A stretch of DNA of 34,775 bases from Sulfurimonas sp. (GTDB lineage: Bacteria; Campylobacterota; Campylobacteria; Campylobacterales; Sulfurimonadaceae): NCBI RefSeq assembly GCF_016744025.1, contig NZ_JADGFC010000011.1, positions 1 to 34,775 on the forward strand, read 5' to 3'. The notes beneath the pieces were generated by a model, which was given only the letters and a program-made list of their open reading frames with translations, was not told the DNA's origin and did no database searches. Within the stretch, counting starts at the first letter, position 1; every line of letters begins with the position of its first letter. A program made the position numbers and the translations under genes. Of the stretch, positions 8,227 through 16,192 are shown piece after piece.

Positions 8227-9360
8227 ATGTTGAATCTTTTACTAAGGATTCGAATTTTCCTACATTGGGAGTCTTCTCCCAAACCTGACAAAAAACTTCT
8301 ACCTGAAATTTACCCGCATCTAAAAGCATTTCGTCTCCCTATAATTTTAACAGTTCTTACTATGCTAGTTGGAACAATCGGTTATATTTTAATTGATGGT
8401 TTTACTCTTATTGATGCTGTTTACCAAACTGGTATAACTTTTACTACTGTTGGGTTTGGAGAGATTTCTCCAGTTTCAAATGCTGGTAGGCTATTTACAA
8501 TAACCCTAATCATATCTGGATTTGCAGTATTTTCTAGTGCAATCGGTATCTTAGTAACGGAATTAAGTAAAGGGAATATACTTGCCATTTTAAAGGAGCG
8601 AAGAATGTTATACAAGATAGCAAGATTGAAAAAACATTTTGTAGTCTGTTATCACAATGATTATACTCTTGAAGTAACAAAACAACTAAGGGCTAATCAT
8701 ATTCCTTTTGTTGTTGTTGATCCTAGAGAAGAAATTCATGAGTGGGCAAAAGAGCATAATTACCTAACATATTTAAAAGCTGAGCCACATGCTGAACTTT
8801 CTATGTTAAAAGCGCACCTTGCATCTGCTAAAGGACTTATCACCTTATCTGATTCAATAGCAGATAATATTGCCCTTATAGCTTCTGTTAGACTATTTGA
8901 GAAGGAACACTTCTTACCTAGACCTTACTATGTAATCTCTACTGCTGAGACTATGAGTGATGTAGAAAAGCTTAAAAAACTAGGAGCTGATACAGTTGTA
9001 TCTCCAACAAAACTAACAGCTCAAAGAGTTAGTGCAATGGCCGCTCGTCCTGATATGGAAAACCTTTTAGAAGAGTTTCTTTATAAAAGTGATAATCCTT
9101 TAGATATGGAAGAGGTTGAAGTTCCTAAATATAGTTGGACAGTATTGAAAAAGTTAAAAGAAACGCATATGCGTCAAATAACTAATACTTCTGTTATCGG
9201 AATAACAAAAAAAGATGGTAAGTTTATATCGATGCCTAAGGGTGATGTACTGATTACAAGTGAGTGTAAACTTCTTATTATAGGTTTACAAACAGATATT
9301 AAAACAACTAAAGAACTTTTAAGAAAAAGAACTAAGCCAAAGGAGCTAAGATTTGTATAA
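8227..9360 (+). CDS. two-TM potassium channel with RCK (TrkA-N/C) domains
   Basis: A K+ channel of the MthK/HpKchA type, 377 residues. TM1 spans about 36-57. The pore helix is followed by the selectivity filter TTVGFGE at 73-79. TM2 spans about 86-112, and a cytoplasmic regulator-of-K+-conductance (RCK) region runs from about 137 with a TrkA-C-like part from about 300. The usual GxGxxG nucleotide motif at the start of the RCK fold is replaced by CYHNDYTLE (141-149), so NAD binding of the classical kind is doubtful. An internal Shine-Dalgarno site precedes Met127, suggesting a second, soluble RCK product. AGGAAG stands just before the ATG at 8227. The 3' end overlaps argJ by 8 nt. A regulatory gating ring built from free RCK subunits is known for MthK; for this gene it is inference. 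Confidence 0.93.
   Translation: MLNLLLRIRIFLHWESSPKPDKKLLPEIYPHLKAFRLPIILTVLTMLVGTIGYILIDGFTLIDAVYQTGITFTTVGFGEISPVSNAGRLFTITLIISGFAVFSSAIGILVTELSKGNILAILKERRMLYKIARLKKHFVVCYHNDYTLEVTKQLRANHIPFVVVDPREEIHEWAKEHNYLTYLKAEPHAELSMLKAHLASAKGLITLSDSIADNIALIASVRLFEKEHFLPRPYYVISTAETMSDVEKLKKLGADTVVSPTKLTAQRVSAMAARPDMENLLEEFLYKSDNPLDMEEVEVPKYSWTVLKKLKETHMRQITNTSVIGITKKDGKFISMPKGDVLITSECKLLIIGLQTDIKTTKELLRKRTKPKELRFV
8593..8607 (+). promoter_or_regulatory. internal ribosome binding site and start at Met127
   Basis: AAGGAG at 8593-8598 is a full Shine-Dalgarno match, six nt from an in-frame ATG (8605-8607) that is codon 127 of the channel. It lies exactly between the end of TM2 and the start of the RCK fold. 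Translation from here would give a soluble RCK protein of 251 residues. MthK makes its free RCK subunits from an internal start (Met107) in the same place. Confidence 0.65.
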
Positions 9361-10528
9361 AATAATTCAAACTACAGGTGGAGTATGTGCATCTCAAGGC
9401 TTTTATGCTGATGGAATAAGTGCAGGACTTAAAAAAGATAATGCCTTAGATATGGCATTTATTTACTCTGAAAATGAGTGTGAGATCGCTTCTGTTTTTA
9501 CGACAAATAAAATGTACGCAGCACCTATCAAGCACTTTAGAGCAAAGGGTGATTTTAAAACAAATTTTGTTTTGATAAATTCAAAAAATGCAAATGCTAT
9601 GACAGGTCAAGCTGGACTTGAAGATATAGATGAGATCTTAAGTAACTGCTCAAATGTTACAAATCCTATCATGAGTTCGACTGGTGTAATTGGAGTTAGA
9701 CTTCCAAAAGAAAAACTTATTGATGGTATGAAAAAATTTGATTTTTCAAAAAGAGAGGCCTCTAAAGCTTCAAAAGCTATTATGACAACAGACTCATTCT
9801 CAAAAGAGATAGCTTTAAATATTAAACTTGATGATGGAAGTAGTTTCTCTATTGGTGCAATGGCAAAAGGTGCAGGAATGATTAATCCTGCTATGGCAAC
9901 TATGTTATGTTTTATAACTACAGATGCTAATGTCTCAAAGCAAGAGATGCAAGAGATATTAGATGAAGTAACAAAAACAACTTTTAATGCTATTAGTGTT
10001 GATGGAGATACTTCTACAAACGATACTGTTTTACTGCTTAGCAATTCTAAAAGTGGAGCATATGAGAGAGAATCATTTAAAGAAGCACTATTTAAAGTTA
10101 TGCATTTCTTAGCTCTTGAGATGGTTAGAGATGGTGAGGGTGCTACTAAACTTGTAACTTATAAGATTAGTGGTGCTAAAGATGATAGAGAAGCTGAAAT
10201 AGTTGCTAAAACATTATCAGATTCACTACTTGTAAAAACTGCACTTTATGGCGAAGATCCAAACTGGGGAAGAATAGCATCTACAGTTGGAGCAAGTGGA
10301 GTCGAAGCTTATGAAGAGAAGTTAAAAATTTCTTTTGATAACTATTGTGTTTATGATAGAGGTGTACTTAACTTTGATGAAGAGATGGAAAAAAAATGTG
10401 CCATTGTAATGGGACATAAAAAGTTTACTATCTCTTGTGATTTAGGTGTTGGAGAAGGCAGTTTTAAATCATATGGATGTGATTTAGGACATGAATACGT
10501 AAATATAAATGCAGATTATAGAACTTAA
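9353..10528 (+). CDS. argJ: glutamate N-acetyltransferase / amino-acid acetyltransferase
   Basis: ArgJ transfers acetyl from N-acetylornithine to glutamate, the recycling step of arginine synthesis; bifunctional forms also use acetyl-CoA. The 391-residue precursor has [14 protein letters not shown], where cleavage between Ala182 and Thr183 gives the alpha and beta chains and frees Thr183 as nucleophile. Other family marks are SSTGVIG (108-114), DSFSKEIA, and [10 protein letters not shown]. The start is TTG, with AGGAG at 9341-9345 seven nt upstream; it lies inside the end of the K+ channel gene. The stop shares TTAA with the stop of the convergent decayed GGDEF gene, within a 7-bp hairpin. 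I cannot tell mono- from bifunctional activity by eye. Confidence 0.95.
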   Translation: MYKIIQTTGGVCASQGFYADGISAGLKKDNALDMAFIYSENECEIASVFTTNKMYAAPIKHFRAKGDFKTNFVLINSKNANAMTGQAGLEDIDEILSNCSNVTNPIMSSTGVIGVRLPKEKLIDGMKKFDFSKREASKASKAIMTTDSFSKEIALNIKLDDGSSFSIGAMAKGAGMINPAMATMLCFITTDANVSKQEMQEILDEVTKTTFNAISVDGDTSTNDTVLLLSNSKSGAYERESFKEALFKVMHFLALEMVRDGEGATKLVTYKISGAKDDREAEIVAKTLSDSLLVKTALYGEDPNWGRIASTVGASGVEAYEEKLKISFDNYCVYDRGVLNFDEEMEKKCAIVMGHKKFTISCDLGVGEGSFKSYGCDLGHEYVNINADYRT

Positions 10529-10537
10529 AAAAGTTCT
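10520..10537. terminator. symmetric hairpin at convergent gene ends
   Basis: AGAACTT (10520-10526) pairs perfectly with AAGTTCT (10531-10537) around an AAAA loop. It covers the stop codons of argJ and of the convergent GGDEF remnant. Neither side has a clear T run, so it may act as a bidirectional 3'-end protector or a weak terminator rather than a classical one. Confidence 0.45.
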
Positions 10538-11250
10538 AATTCCTCATTTTGATGAACGTGAATTCTATTTCTGCCTTTTTCTTTCGCAGAATATAGTGCA
10601 TCATCTGCAATAGTATAAAATACATTTTCATCAATAAAATTTTCACAAAAGTCTACAACTAAGAGACCAAGAGAGATAGTTAGAAATTTAGATACAGTTG
10701 AAGCAGAATTAATTATTTCTAGATTTTCTATAGCTTTTCTAATCTTCTCTGCAAGCTCTAATGATTTACTTTCATCAGATCTAGAAAAAATAATTCCAAA
10801 TTCTTCTCCACCAAGTCTAAATGCAAAGTCACTACCTCTATTGAGTAGACCTTTTAATGCATTTGCAACAGCAATTAGTGCTTCATCTCCGGCTTTATGA
10901 CCATTTGCATCATTGTATTTTTTAAAAAAATCAACATCTAAAATTATAAATGATAAACGATTTTTCTCTCTACTAGCACGACCAATTTCTCTAGTTAGAA
11001 TATCATTGAAATGTCTTCTGTTGTAGAGTTTTGTCATATCGTACTACAACTTCACCAATCTCTACTCCGTCATCATTCAAAATAGGCATGATAGTATTTT
11101 GAAACCAAGATTCATTACCATCAATAGTAGTCTATTTGAGTTCGCCTTCTAGGGACTCTCTATTACTCATCGTATCTCTTACTTTTTTAACAAATTCAAG
11201 AGGAAATTTATGTTGTTTATTCATGGCAAAATAATGGCATGAAAATAATA
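10525..11250 (-). pseudogene. decayed PAS-GGDEF diguanylate cyclase gene
   Basis: The open part (11037-10525) codes for a whole GGDEF domain: TKLYNRR, DVDFFKKYND, GGEEF, and an RxxD inhibitory site (RGSD) nine residues before GGEEF. Directly upstream, the other minus-strand frame encodes a PAS-like segment (for example FPLEFVKKVRDT, then SWFQNTIMPIL and VVVRYD). It is broken by an in-frame TAG at 11132-11134 and does not stay in frame with the cyclase part: the frames change at about 11033-11046, and the linker that normally joins PAS to GGDEF is missing. A third frame break or loss is likely beyond about 11250, where PAS similarity fades. The GGDEF part alone could still be made from ATG 11037, but there is no visible ribosome binding site or sensor. 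Decay after a stop plus a small deletion is the simplest reading. Confidence 0.75.
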
Positions 11251-11306
11251 TATTTTTCCTGATAGGTGACAACTTTGCTAGTAAAAAGTTTTTTTTTGTT
11301 TAAGTG

Positions 11307-11918
11307 CTAACTCAACTTTGGTAAATGCCACTTTCTTTTAAAAGCGATAAGTCTAAGTATAATAGATAAAATAGCAACGGATATAATGGTAACTTCATTA
11401 AGATAATCTAACTCTTCTAGTCCTGCAAGAAGTAGGGCAACTATAACTGCTATAGAACCGTAAAAGTCACTTATGAGAACAGTTGGTACTTGATTTATCA
11501 AGATATCTCTTGTAACCCCTCCACCAACTGCTGTTGTAAAACTAAGTATTACAATTCCAAAAAAGTTAAACTCAGCATTTATGGCTAAAAGAGCACCTGT
11601 TATGCTAAAAGCAACTAAACCTATAGTATCACTTGCTACAAAAATCCATTTTTTGTCAATTGAATCTTTTTTATGTAGTTTAAATATATAAGCTATAAAA
11701 ATAGTAGAGATAAGAGTAAGGGCTGGATAAACAGATGTAAAAGCAAAAGGGGCTGAACTTAAAATAGAATCTCTAATAATTCCACCACCAAGAGCGGTAA
11801 GTGAAGATGCTATGAGAATTCCTAAAATATCTAAATCATTTTTTATAGCAATAAGAAAACCACTGATACTAAAAGCTATGATCCCAATAATATCTGCATA
11901 TAAGAAAAATTCTGGCAT
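11307..11918 (-). CDS. TRIC/UPF0126 family membrane protein
   Basis: A 203-residue integral membrane protein, probably with seven helices, built from two repeats. Each repeat has a DxIGxxAFSIxG helix (residues 9-20 and 97-108) followed by a GGGxxRD signature (44-50 and 132-138). This is the pattern of UPF0126, now linked to prokaryotic TRIC cation channels; some members such as E. coli YicG are reported to affect glycine uptake. The true substrate here is unknown. It lies 16 nt downstream of the carbonic-anhydrase-like gene on the same strand and may share its transcript. Confidence 0.9.
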   Translation of the reverse strand: MPEFFLYADIIGIIAFSISGFLIAIKNDLDILGILIASSLTALGGGIIRDSILSSAPFAFTSVYPALTLISTIFIAYIFKLHKKDSIDKKWIFVASDTIGLVAFSITGALLAINAEFNFFGIVILSFTTAVGGGVTRDILINQVPTVLISDFYGSIAVIVALLLAGLEELDYLNEVTIISVAILSIILRLIAFKRKWHLPKLS

Positions 11919-11934
11919 CTACTGAACTCTATCT

Positions 11935-12462
11935 CTACTCTTGGTATTCATTTTTAAACTCTACATATCTAGACGCAGATGCATAAAGCTCTTTAACCTC
12001 TGCATCATTTAACTCTCTAACTACTTTTGCAGGACTTCCCATAATAAGTGAGCGTGGAGGAAAAACCTTGTTTTTTGTAACTAATGCACTAGCTCCAACT
12101 ATACTTTCTTTTCCAATAACTGCGCCATCAAGTATAGTAGCACTCATGCCAATCAAACATGCGTCTTCTATAGTACAACCGTGAATCATTACTCTATGTC
12201 CTATAGTTACATCATTACCAATAATAGTTGGATTTCCATCACTTTTATCAGCTTTTTTATAGTGAGTAACATGAATCATGCTAAGGTCTTGGACACTAAC
12301 TCTATCACCTATAGTTATATAGTGAACATCACCTCTGATTACAGTTCCAAACCAGATAGAACAGTCGCTCCCAAAAGTTACATTTCCAACTACATCCGCA
12401 GATGGTGCAATCCAAGTGTTTTTTCCAAGTGTAGGTTCTACACCTTTAAAAGTATATGTCAT
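11935..12462 (-). CDS. gamma-carbonic anhydrase-like left-handed beta-helix protein
   Basis: A 175-residue trimeric hexapeptide-repeat protein of the YrdA/PaaY/CamH group. The three expected zinc ligands are present: His64 (or His67) in IHVTH, and His89 and His94 in IGHRVMIHG. Short repeats such as GSDCSIWFGTVIRGD and IGxxVxVQD make up the helix. The acidic loop of Cam with its proton-shuttle Glu is absent, as in most such proteins. Carbonic anhydrase activity is plausible but often undetectable in this subgroup. One base separates it from ppk1 upstream and 16 from the TRIC gene downstream, which suggests one transcript. Confidence 0.9.
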   Translation of the reverse strand: MTYTFKGVEPTLGKNTWIAPSADVVGNVTFGSDCSIWFGTVIRGDVHYITIGDRVSVQDLSMIHVTHYKKADKSDGNPTIIGNDVTIGHRVMIHGCTIEDACLIGMSATILDGAVIGKESIVGASALVTKNKVFPPRSLIMGSPAKVVRELNDAEVKELYASASRYVEFKNEYQE

Positions 12463-12463
12463 A

Positions 12464-14563
12464 TTAACTCTCCATAAAAAGACGAGAAGTGATTTGAGCT
12501 ACACTTCTTTGAGTCTCTTTTTTACTTGCTTTTGAAATTTTGTTTACATACTCTTCTAATAATTTATGATTATTTACGAGTTTTTCATTTTCTTGTGCTT
12601 TTACTTTTACGTAAGAACCATCACTTTGAAGTTCATGAGCTAGAACATTGTCAGAGCATTGAAGTTTTAATATTTGAATGATCCTTTTTCTAGATTCTTC
12701 ATCTTTTATAGCAGTTAAAAGTTCAATTCTTCTAACTAAATTCCTAGGCATCCAATCAGCAGAGGATATATAAACCTGAGCTGAATCATTTTTGAAGTAA
12801 AAAACTCTAGGATGTTCTAGATACTTACCTAAGACAGAAATAACTCTAATATTATCACTAACACCTTCAATTCCAGTTTTAAGACAACAGATGCCACGAA
12901 CAATTAAGTCTATTTTAACACCTGCTTGGCTTGCTTTATATAGTGCACGGATTACATCTTCATCAACTAAAGAGTTGACCTTAACTATGATTTGCCCATC
13001 ACTTGCTTTTCTTGTCTCATTGTGAATTAGAGAAAGAATCTTTGGCTTGATTTGAGCAGGGGACATATAAAGTTCATCCAACTTACCCTTTTTACTAAAT
13101 CCTGTTAGGAAGTGGAAAAATCTTGTTAAATCATTTGTAACTTCATCTTTTGAAGTCATATAACTAAAATCTGTATAGATTTTTGCAGTTGCTGGATTAT
13201 AGTTTCCTGTACCTACATGAGCGTACTGCTTTAACTTTCCATTTTTTCTTCTTGTAACTAGAGCTGCTTTGGCATGTACTTTAAAACCTCTAATTCCGTA
13301 AATAACATGCGCCCCAGCTTTTTCTAAGGCTTTTGCCCAAATAAGATTGTTCTCTTCATCAAATCTTGCTTTTAACTCAACCATAACAGTTACTTGCTTT
13401 CCACTCTCGGCCGCAGCCATTAGTGCTTGAACAATAGGAGAGTTTGTTCCAGAACGGTAAAGTGTCATTTTAATAGAAACAGTATCGGGATCTTTTGCAG
13501 CACTTTGTATTAGTTTTATTACTGGTTCAAAACTAGCATAAGGATGATACATAAGTACATCTTCTTTTTCTAAGGTTGCAAAAATATTTTCATTATGATC
13601 AAAAGGAGGTTGAGTTTTTGGTTTAAAAGGTTCTGATAAAAGGTGTGCAAAGTTTTTATTACTAACAATTTGCCATAAGCTTGATTGATTTAAAAATGTA
13701 TGAAATTTATAAATATCATCTTTGTAAACATTTGTATGACGGTTAAAAAAAGTAATAATTTCTTCATCAGTATCACTACCAACTTCTAGTCTAACCATTT
13801 CACCTTTACGACGAAGCTTTAGACCTTCTTCAAGAATTTCCATAAAGTCATCAGCTTCTTCTTCTTCAATCTCCATATCTGCATTTCTTGTAACTCTAAA
13901 TGATGCATATTTTAAAAGAGTATAACCTGGGAAAAGCTCTTCAACATGCTGAGCAACAAGAGATTCCACTGGAACATAAGTGCTCTTGTCAAGTTCTACA
14001 AATCTATTTACAACTCTAGGAACTCTAATAATTCCAAATCTTTCAATAGTCTCATCATCTGAATCTGATAGTTTTACAATTAGCCCAAAACTAAGATTGT
14101 TAAGATGTGGGAATGGATGCGTTGCATCTACGGCAATAGGAATAATTACAGGATAGATATTCTCTTTAAAGTATCTATTTAGTGTATGTTTTTCATGTTG
14201 GTTTACTTCATCATATAACTTTACACAAATACCTTCTGGCTCAAGTTTTTGAAAAATCCCAGCTATACAGTGCTCTAGAACTTGTTGTTCTTGGTGAAGA
14301 TATTTTCTTATCTCACGAAGCTGTTGCAGAGGCGTTAGTTTATCAGCTCCAGAGACAATGATTCCAGCAGCGAAAAGCTTTTTAAGCCCAGCAATCCTAA
14401 TCATATAAAATTCATCTAGATTAGTGCCATAAATTGCTAAAAATTTAAGACGTTCAAGTAGAGGAAGCGATTCATCTTGAGCTTGTTTTAAAACTCTTGT
14501 ATTAAATTGTAACCATGAGATTTCACGATTGTTATACAGGTCCGGATTTTTAAGATTTATCAT
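12464..14563 (-). CDS. ppk: polyphosphate kinase 1
   Basis: Reversibly moves the gamma-phosphate of ATP to polyphosphate. The 699-residue protein shows the four-domain PPK1 plan. The N-terminal region opens YNNREISWLQFN. The PLD-like domains carry the autophosphorylated His430 in GFKVHAKAAL and the second conserved His584 in KYLEHPRVFYF. MTLYRSG and HVGTGNYN are also typical. Length matches the family (about 690). A TATAAT box upstream on the minus strand, in the gap to lnt, suggests its own promoter; the gamma-CA and TRIC genes follow closely. In related pathogens PPK1 affects stress survival, which may or may not apply here. Confidence 0.97.
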   Translation of the reverse strand: MINLKNPDLYNNREISWLQFNTRVLKQAQDESLPLLERLKFLAIYGTNLDEFYMIRIAGLKKLFAAGIIVSGADKLTPLQQLREIRKYLHQEQQVLEHCIAGIFQKLEPEGICVKLYDEVNQHEKHTLNRYFKENIYPVIIPIAVDATHPFPHLNNLSFGLIVKLSDSDDETIERFGIIRVPRVVNRFVELDKSTYVPVESLVAQHVEELFPGYTLLKYASFRVTRNADMEIEEEEADDFMEILEEGLKLRRKGEMVRLEVGSDTDEEIITFFNRHTNVYKDDIYKFHTFLNQSSLWQIVSNKNFAHLLSEPFKPKTQPPFDHNENIFATLEKEDVLMYHPYASFEPVIKLIQSAAKDPDTVSIKMTLYRSGTNSPIVQALMAAAESGKQVTVMVELKARFDEENNLIWAKALEKAGAHVIYGIRGFKVHAKAALVTRRKNGKLKQYAHVGTGNYNPATAKIYTDFSYMTSKDEVTNDLTRFFHFLTGFSKKGKLDELYMSPAQIKPKILSLIHNETRKASDGQIIVKVNSLVDEDVIRALYKASQAGVKIDLIVRGICCLKTGIEGVSDNIRVISVLGKYLEHPRVFYFKNDSAQVYISSADWMPRNLVRRIELLTAIKDEESRKRIIQILKLQCSDNVLAHELQSDGSYVKVKAQENEKLVNNHKLLEEYVNKISKASKKETQRSVAQITSRLFMES

Positions 14564-14590
14564 GATAATAGCCTGAAAATATTTTTTCTT

Positions 14591-14596
14591 ATTATA
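14591..14596 (-). promoter_or_regulatory. probable ppk promoter, -10 box
   Basis: On the minus strand TATAAT lies about 28 nt before the ppk ATG, in the 44-nt gap after lnt. The leader would contain a CAGGC site near the start. It allows ppk to be expressed apart from lnt, which reads in the same direction. Confidence 0.45.
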
Positions 14597-14607
14597 TCTA
14601 AATGAGC

Positions 14608-15843
14608 TTACTTAATGATTCCAGTACCCTTATAATTTGTCGAATGATAGATAGTTGTTGCATTTTTACGCGCATAGTATCTCATAAGAAGCTTTTGTAT
14701 GGTTGGCTCTATCGAAGGAGCAAACCAAGCGTTGTTACTTGTAGCAATTACAAAACTGACATCACCTTCATAAATCTCAGCACATGTAGCTTCATAACAG
14801 ATGGCATTTCTAAATTTAACGCCTTTGATTATAAAATCAGTTGGTTTCTCCGCTGTAACAAAATCAGCTTGCCCTGCAAAAAACATATCGTTAATAATTT
14901 TTTGTGCAAACTTTGGAAGAGGAATATACTCTCCAAAAGGAACTAAGACTAATTTCTTAGCCATTTCATATTTGCCATCTTCAAACATATATGTAACATT
15001 GTAGTTATTCCCTTCATCTCTATAAAGAGAGCCTGCTATTATGCTAATGTCATTTGAATATTCTTCTAGTCTATTTATTATTTTTAAATTTTCATTCATG
15101 AAGAGTGGAAAAACTGATTCTGGAAAAACTATTATTTCATACTCTTCATCTATCGCTTTTCGAATTTCTTTAAAAATCATTAAAATAGTAGGTTTAAAAG
15201 CGTCTCTTGTCCATTTTTTATCTTGAGTAATTTCAGTTGTAATTAGTTTAATTTTTAAGGGAGCAAGTTTAGTTACAGTTGGATTAAAGTTAATTGCTAG
15301 AATAAGTATAAATATAGAAGCTTTTTTGTAACTGCCTTTGAGATAATTTGGTAGAGATAGTGCTAGTAAAACAATAAATAGCTGGTACTTTAAAACACCT
15401 ATATAACTATCAACAAATAGCAACTCAATCTGCAACCAGTTCCAATCAAATGGTTCAAAAAAACTAAGTCCAAATAATAATAGGGCTCTAATGTAGACTT
15501 TATTAGTTAGTGCTAAAACACCAAAAAATAGCATATATATAATTGCAAAAGAAAAAGTGATAACAGGAGTTAAATATCCAACGCCGTTATATTTAAAACT
15601 ATATCCAATCCAGTAAAACCATAATAAGCCTATTGTAAATCCGGCTACTAAAACAGCTCTTTTTGGGATGTATAAAAGCAAAGCTAAAGCAATTACTCCA
15701 AAGATAGTATTAACTAACTTTAGAGTAATTCCCCAATGCTCAAAATATATAAATGCACTAAATATAAGTGCAGTCAAAAGCCCAGTAAATATATCAAATA
15801 TTAGTTCTTGTTTATCTCTTAGTGATTCAATCTTTTTTATCAT
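14608..15843 (-). CDS. lnt: apolipoprotein N-acyltransferase
   Basis: Adds the third acyl chain to the N-terminal Cys of lipoproteins in the inner membrane. Several hydrophobic helices occupy the first half, followed by a periplasmic nitrilase-fold domain. The catalytic set is visible: Glu in VFPES, Lys in KKLVLVPFGEYIP, and Cys in the ICYEATCAE segment. About 411 residues is short compared with E. coli Lnt (512) but normal for this phylum as I recall. A TTG at 15849 could extend the frame by two codons, but a TATAAT box sits at 15849-15854. The first usable codon is therefore ATG 15843, and the mRNA may be leaderless. It is divergent from yajC. Confidence 0.9.
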   Translation of the reverse strand: MIKKIESLRDKQELIFDIFTGLLTALIFSAFIYFEHWGITLKLVNTIFGVIALALLLYIPKRAVLVAGFTIGLLWFYWIGYSFKYNGVGYLTPVITFSFAIIYMLFFGVLALTNKVYIRALLLFGLSFFEPFDWNWLQIELLFVDSYIGVLKYQLFIVLLALSLPNYLKGSYKKASIFILILAINFNPTVTKLAPLKIKLITTEITQDKKWTRDAFKPTILMIFKEIRKAIDEEYEIIVFPESVFPLFMNENLKIINRLEEYSNDISIIAGSLYRDEGNNYNVTYMFEDGKYEMAKKLVLVPFGEYIPLPKFAQKIINDMFFAGQADFVTAEKPTDFIIKGVKFRNAICYEATCAEIYEGDVSFVIATSNNAWFAPSIEPTIQKLLMRYYARKNATTIYHSTNYKGTGIIK

Positions 15844-15848
15844 ATGCA

Positions 15849-15854
15849 ATTATA
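15849..15854 (-). promoter_or_regulatory. probable lnt promoter, -10 box next to the start codon
   Basis: Minus-strand TATAAT ends 5 nt before the ATG at 15843, so transcription would begin at or beside that A. No ribosome binding site lies in between. It is the best -10 for lnt in the 76-nt gap shared with yajC. Confidence 0.45.
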
Positions 15855-15860
15855 CTCATT

Positions 15861-15896
15861 TTCAGTCATTTATTAAGAAATGTTTTGTATAATCGC
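15861..15896 (+). promoter_or_regulatory. yajC-secDF promoter (copy 1 of a duplicated module)
   Basis: TATAAT at 15888-15893 with a T-rich stretch before it and CGC after it. The 36-nt stretch matches 18803-18838 at 32 of 36 positions. Transcription would begin near 15900, giving a leader of about 26 nt with AAAGGA. Confidence 0.7.
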
Positions 15897-15925
15897 CAGA
15901 ATTTAAACAAAGGAAACCCACAACC

Positions 15926-16192
15926 ATGGAAATTTTAAGTCAATTACTACCGTTTGTATTTTTAATAGCAATCATGTATTTCGTGATTATTCGTCCTCAA
16001 CAAAAAGAGGCAAAGACAAAAAAAGAGATGATATTAGCTCTAGCAAAAGGTGACAAAGTTGTTACTAATGGTGGCTTTATCGTAGTTGTTCACAAAGTTG
16101 AAGATAAATTTTTAAGTGTAAAAATGAATGATGATGTAATTGTTAAAATTGCAAAAGACGCAATAACAAGAAAGTACGAGGATGAAGCTTAA
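15926..16192 (+). CDS. yajC: preprotein translocase subunit YajC
   Basis: Small accessory protein of the SecDF-YajC complex. The 88-residue product has one N-terminal membrane helix (about 5-22), then YFVIIRPQQKEAK, the hallmark of the family, and the cytoplasmic segment LAKGDKVVTNGGF. AAAGGA lies about 11 nt before the ATG. The secD start lies 11 nt inside its 3' end. The promoter is in the short divergent gap with lnt. Confidence 0.95.
   Translation: MEILSQLLPFVFLIAIMYFVIIRPQQKEAKTKKEMILALAKGDKVVTNGGFIVVVHKVEDKFLSVKMNDDVIVKIAKDAITRKYEDEA

Noticed and set aside
11289-11297. Run of nine T as a possible phase-variation tract
   Set aside because: It lies in the non-coding gap beyond the readable part of the PAS-GGDEF remnant and after the TRIC stop, so a slip would change no protein that I can identify.
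12181-12477. Plus-strand open frame antisense to the gamma-carbonic-anhydrase-like gene
   Set aside because: No recognisable family, and the minus-strand gene has its full set of His ligands.
14602-15892. Several plus-strand open frames antisense to lnt
   Set aside because: They mirror the membrane-rich lnt frame, have no family resemblance or ribosome binding sites, and lnt is well supported on the other strand.
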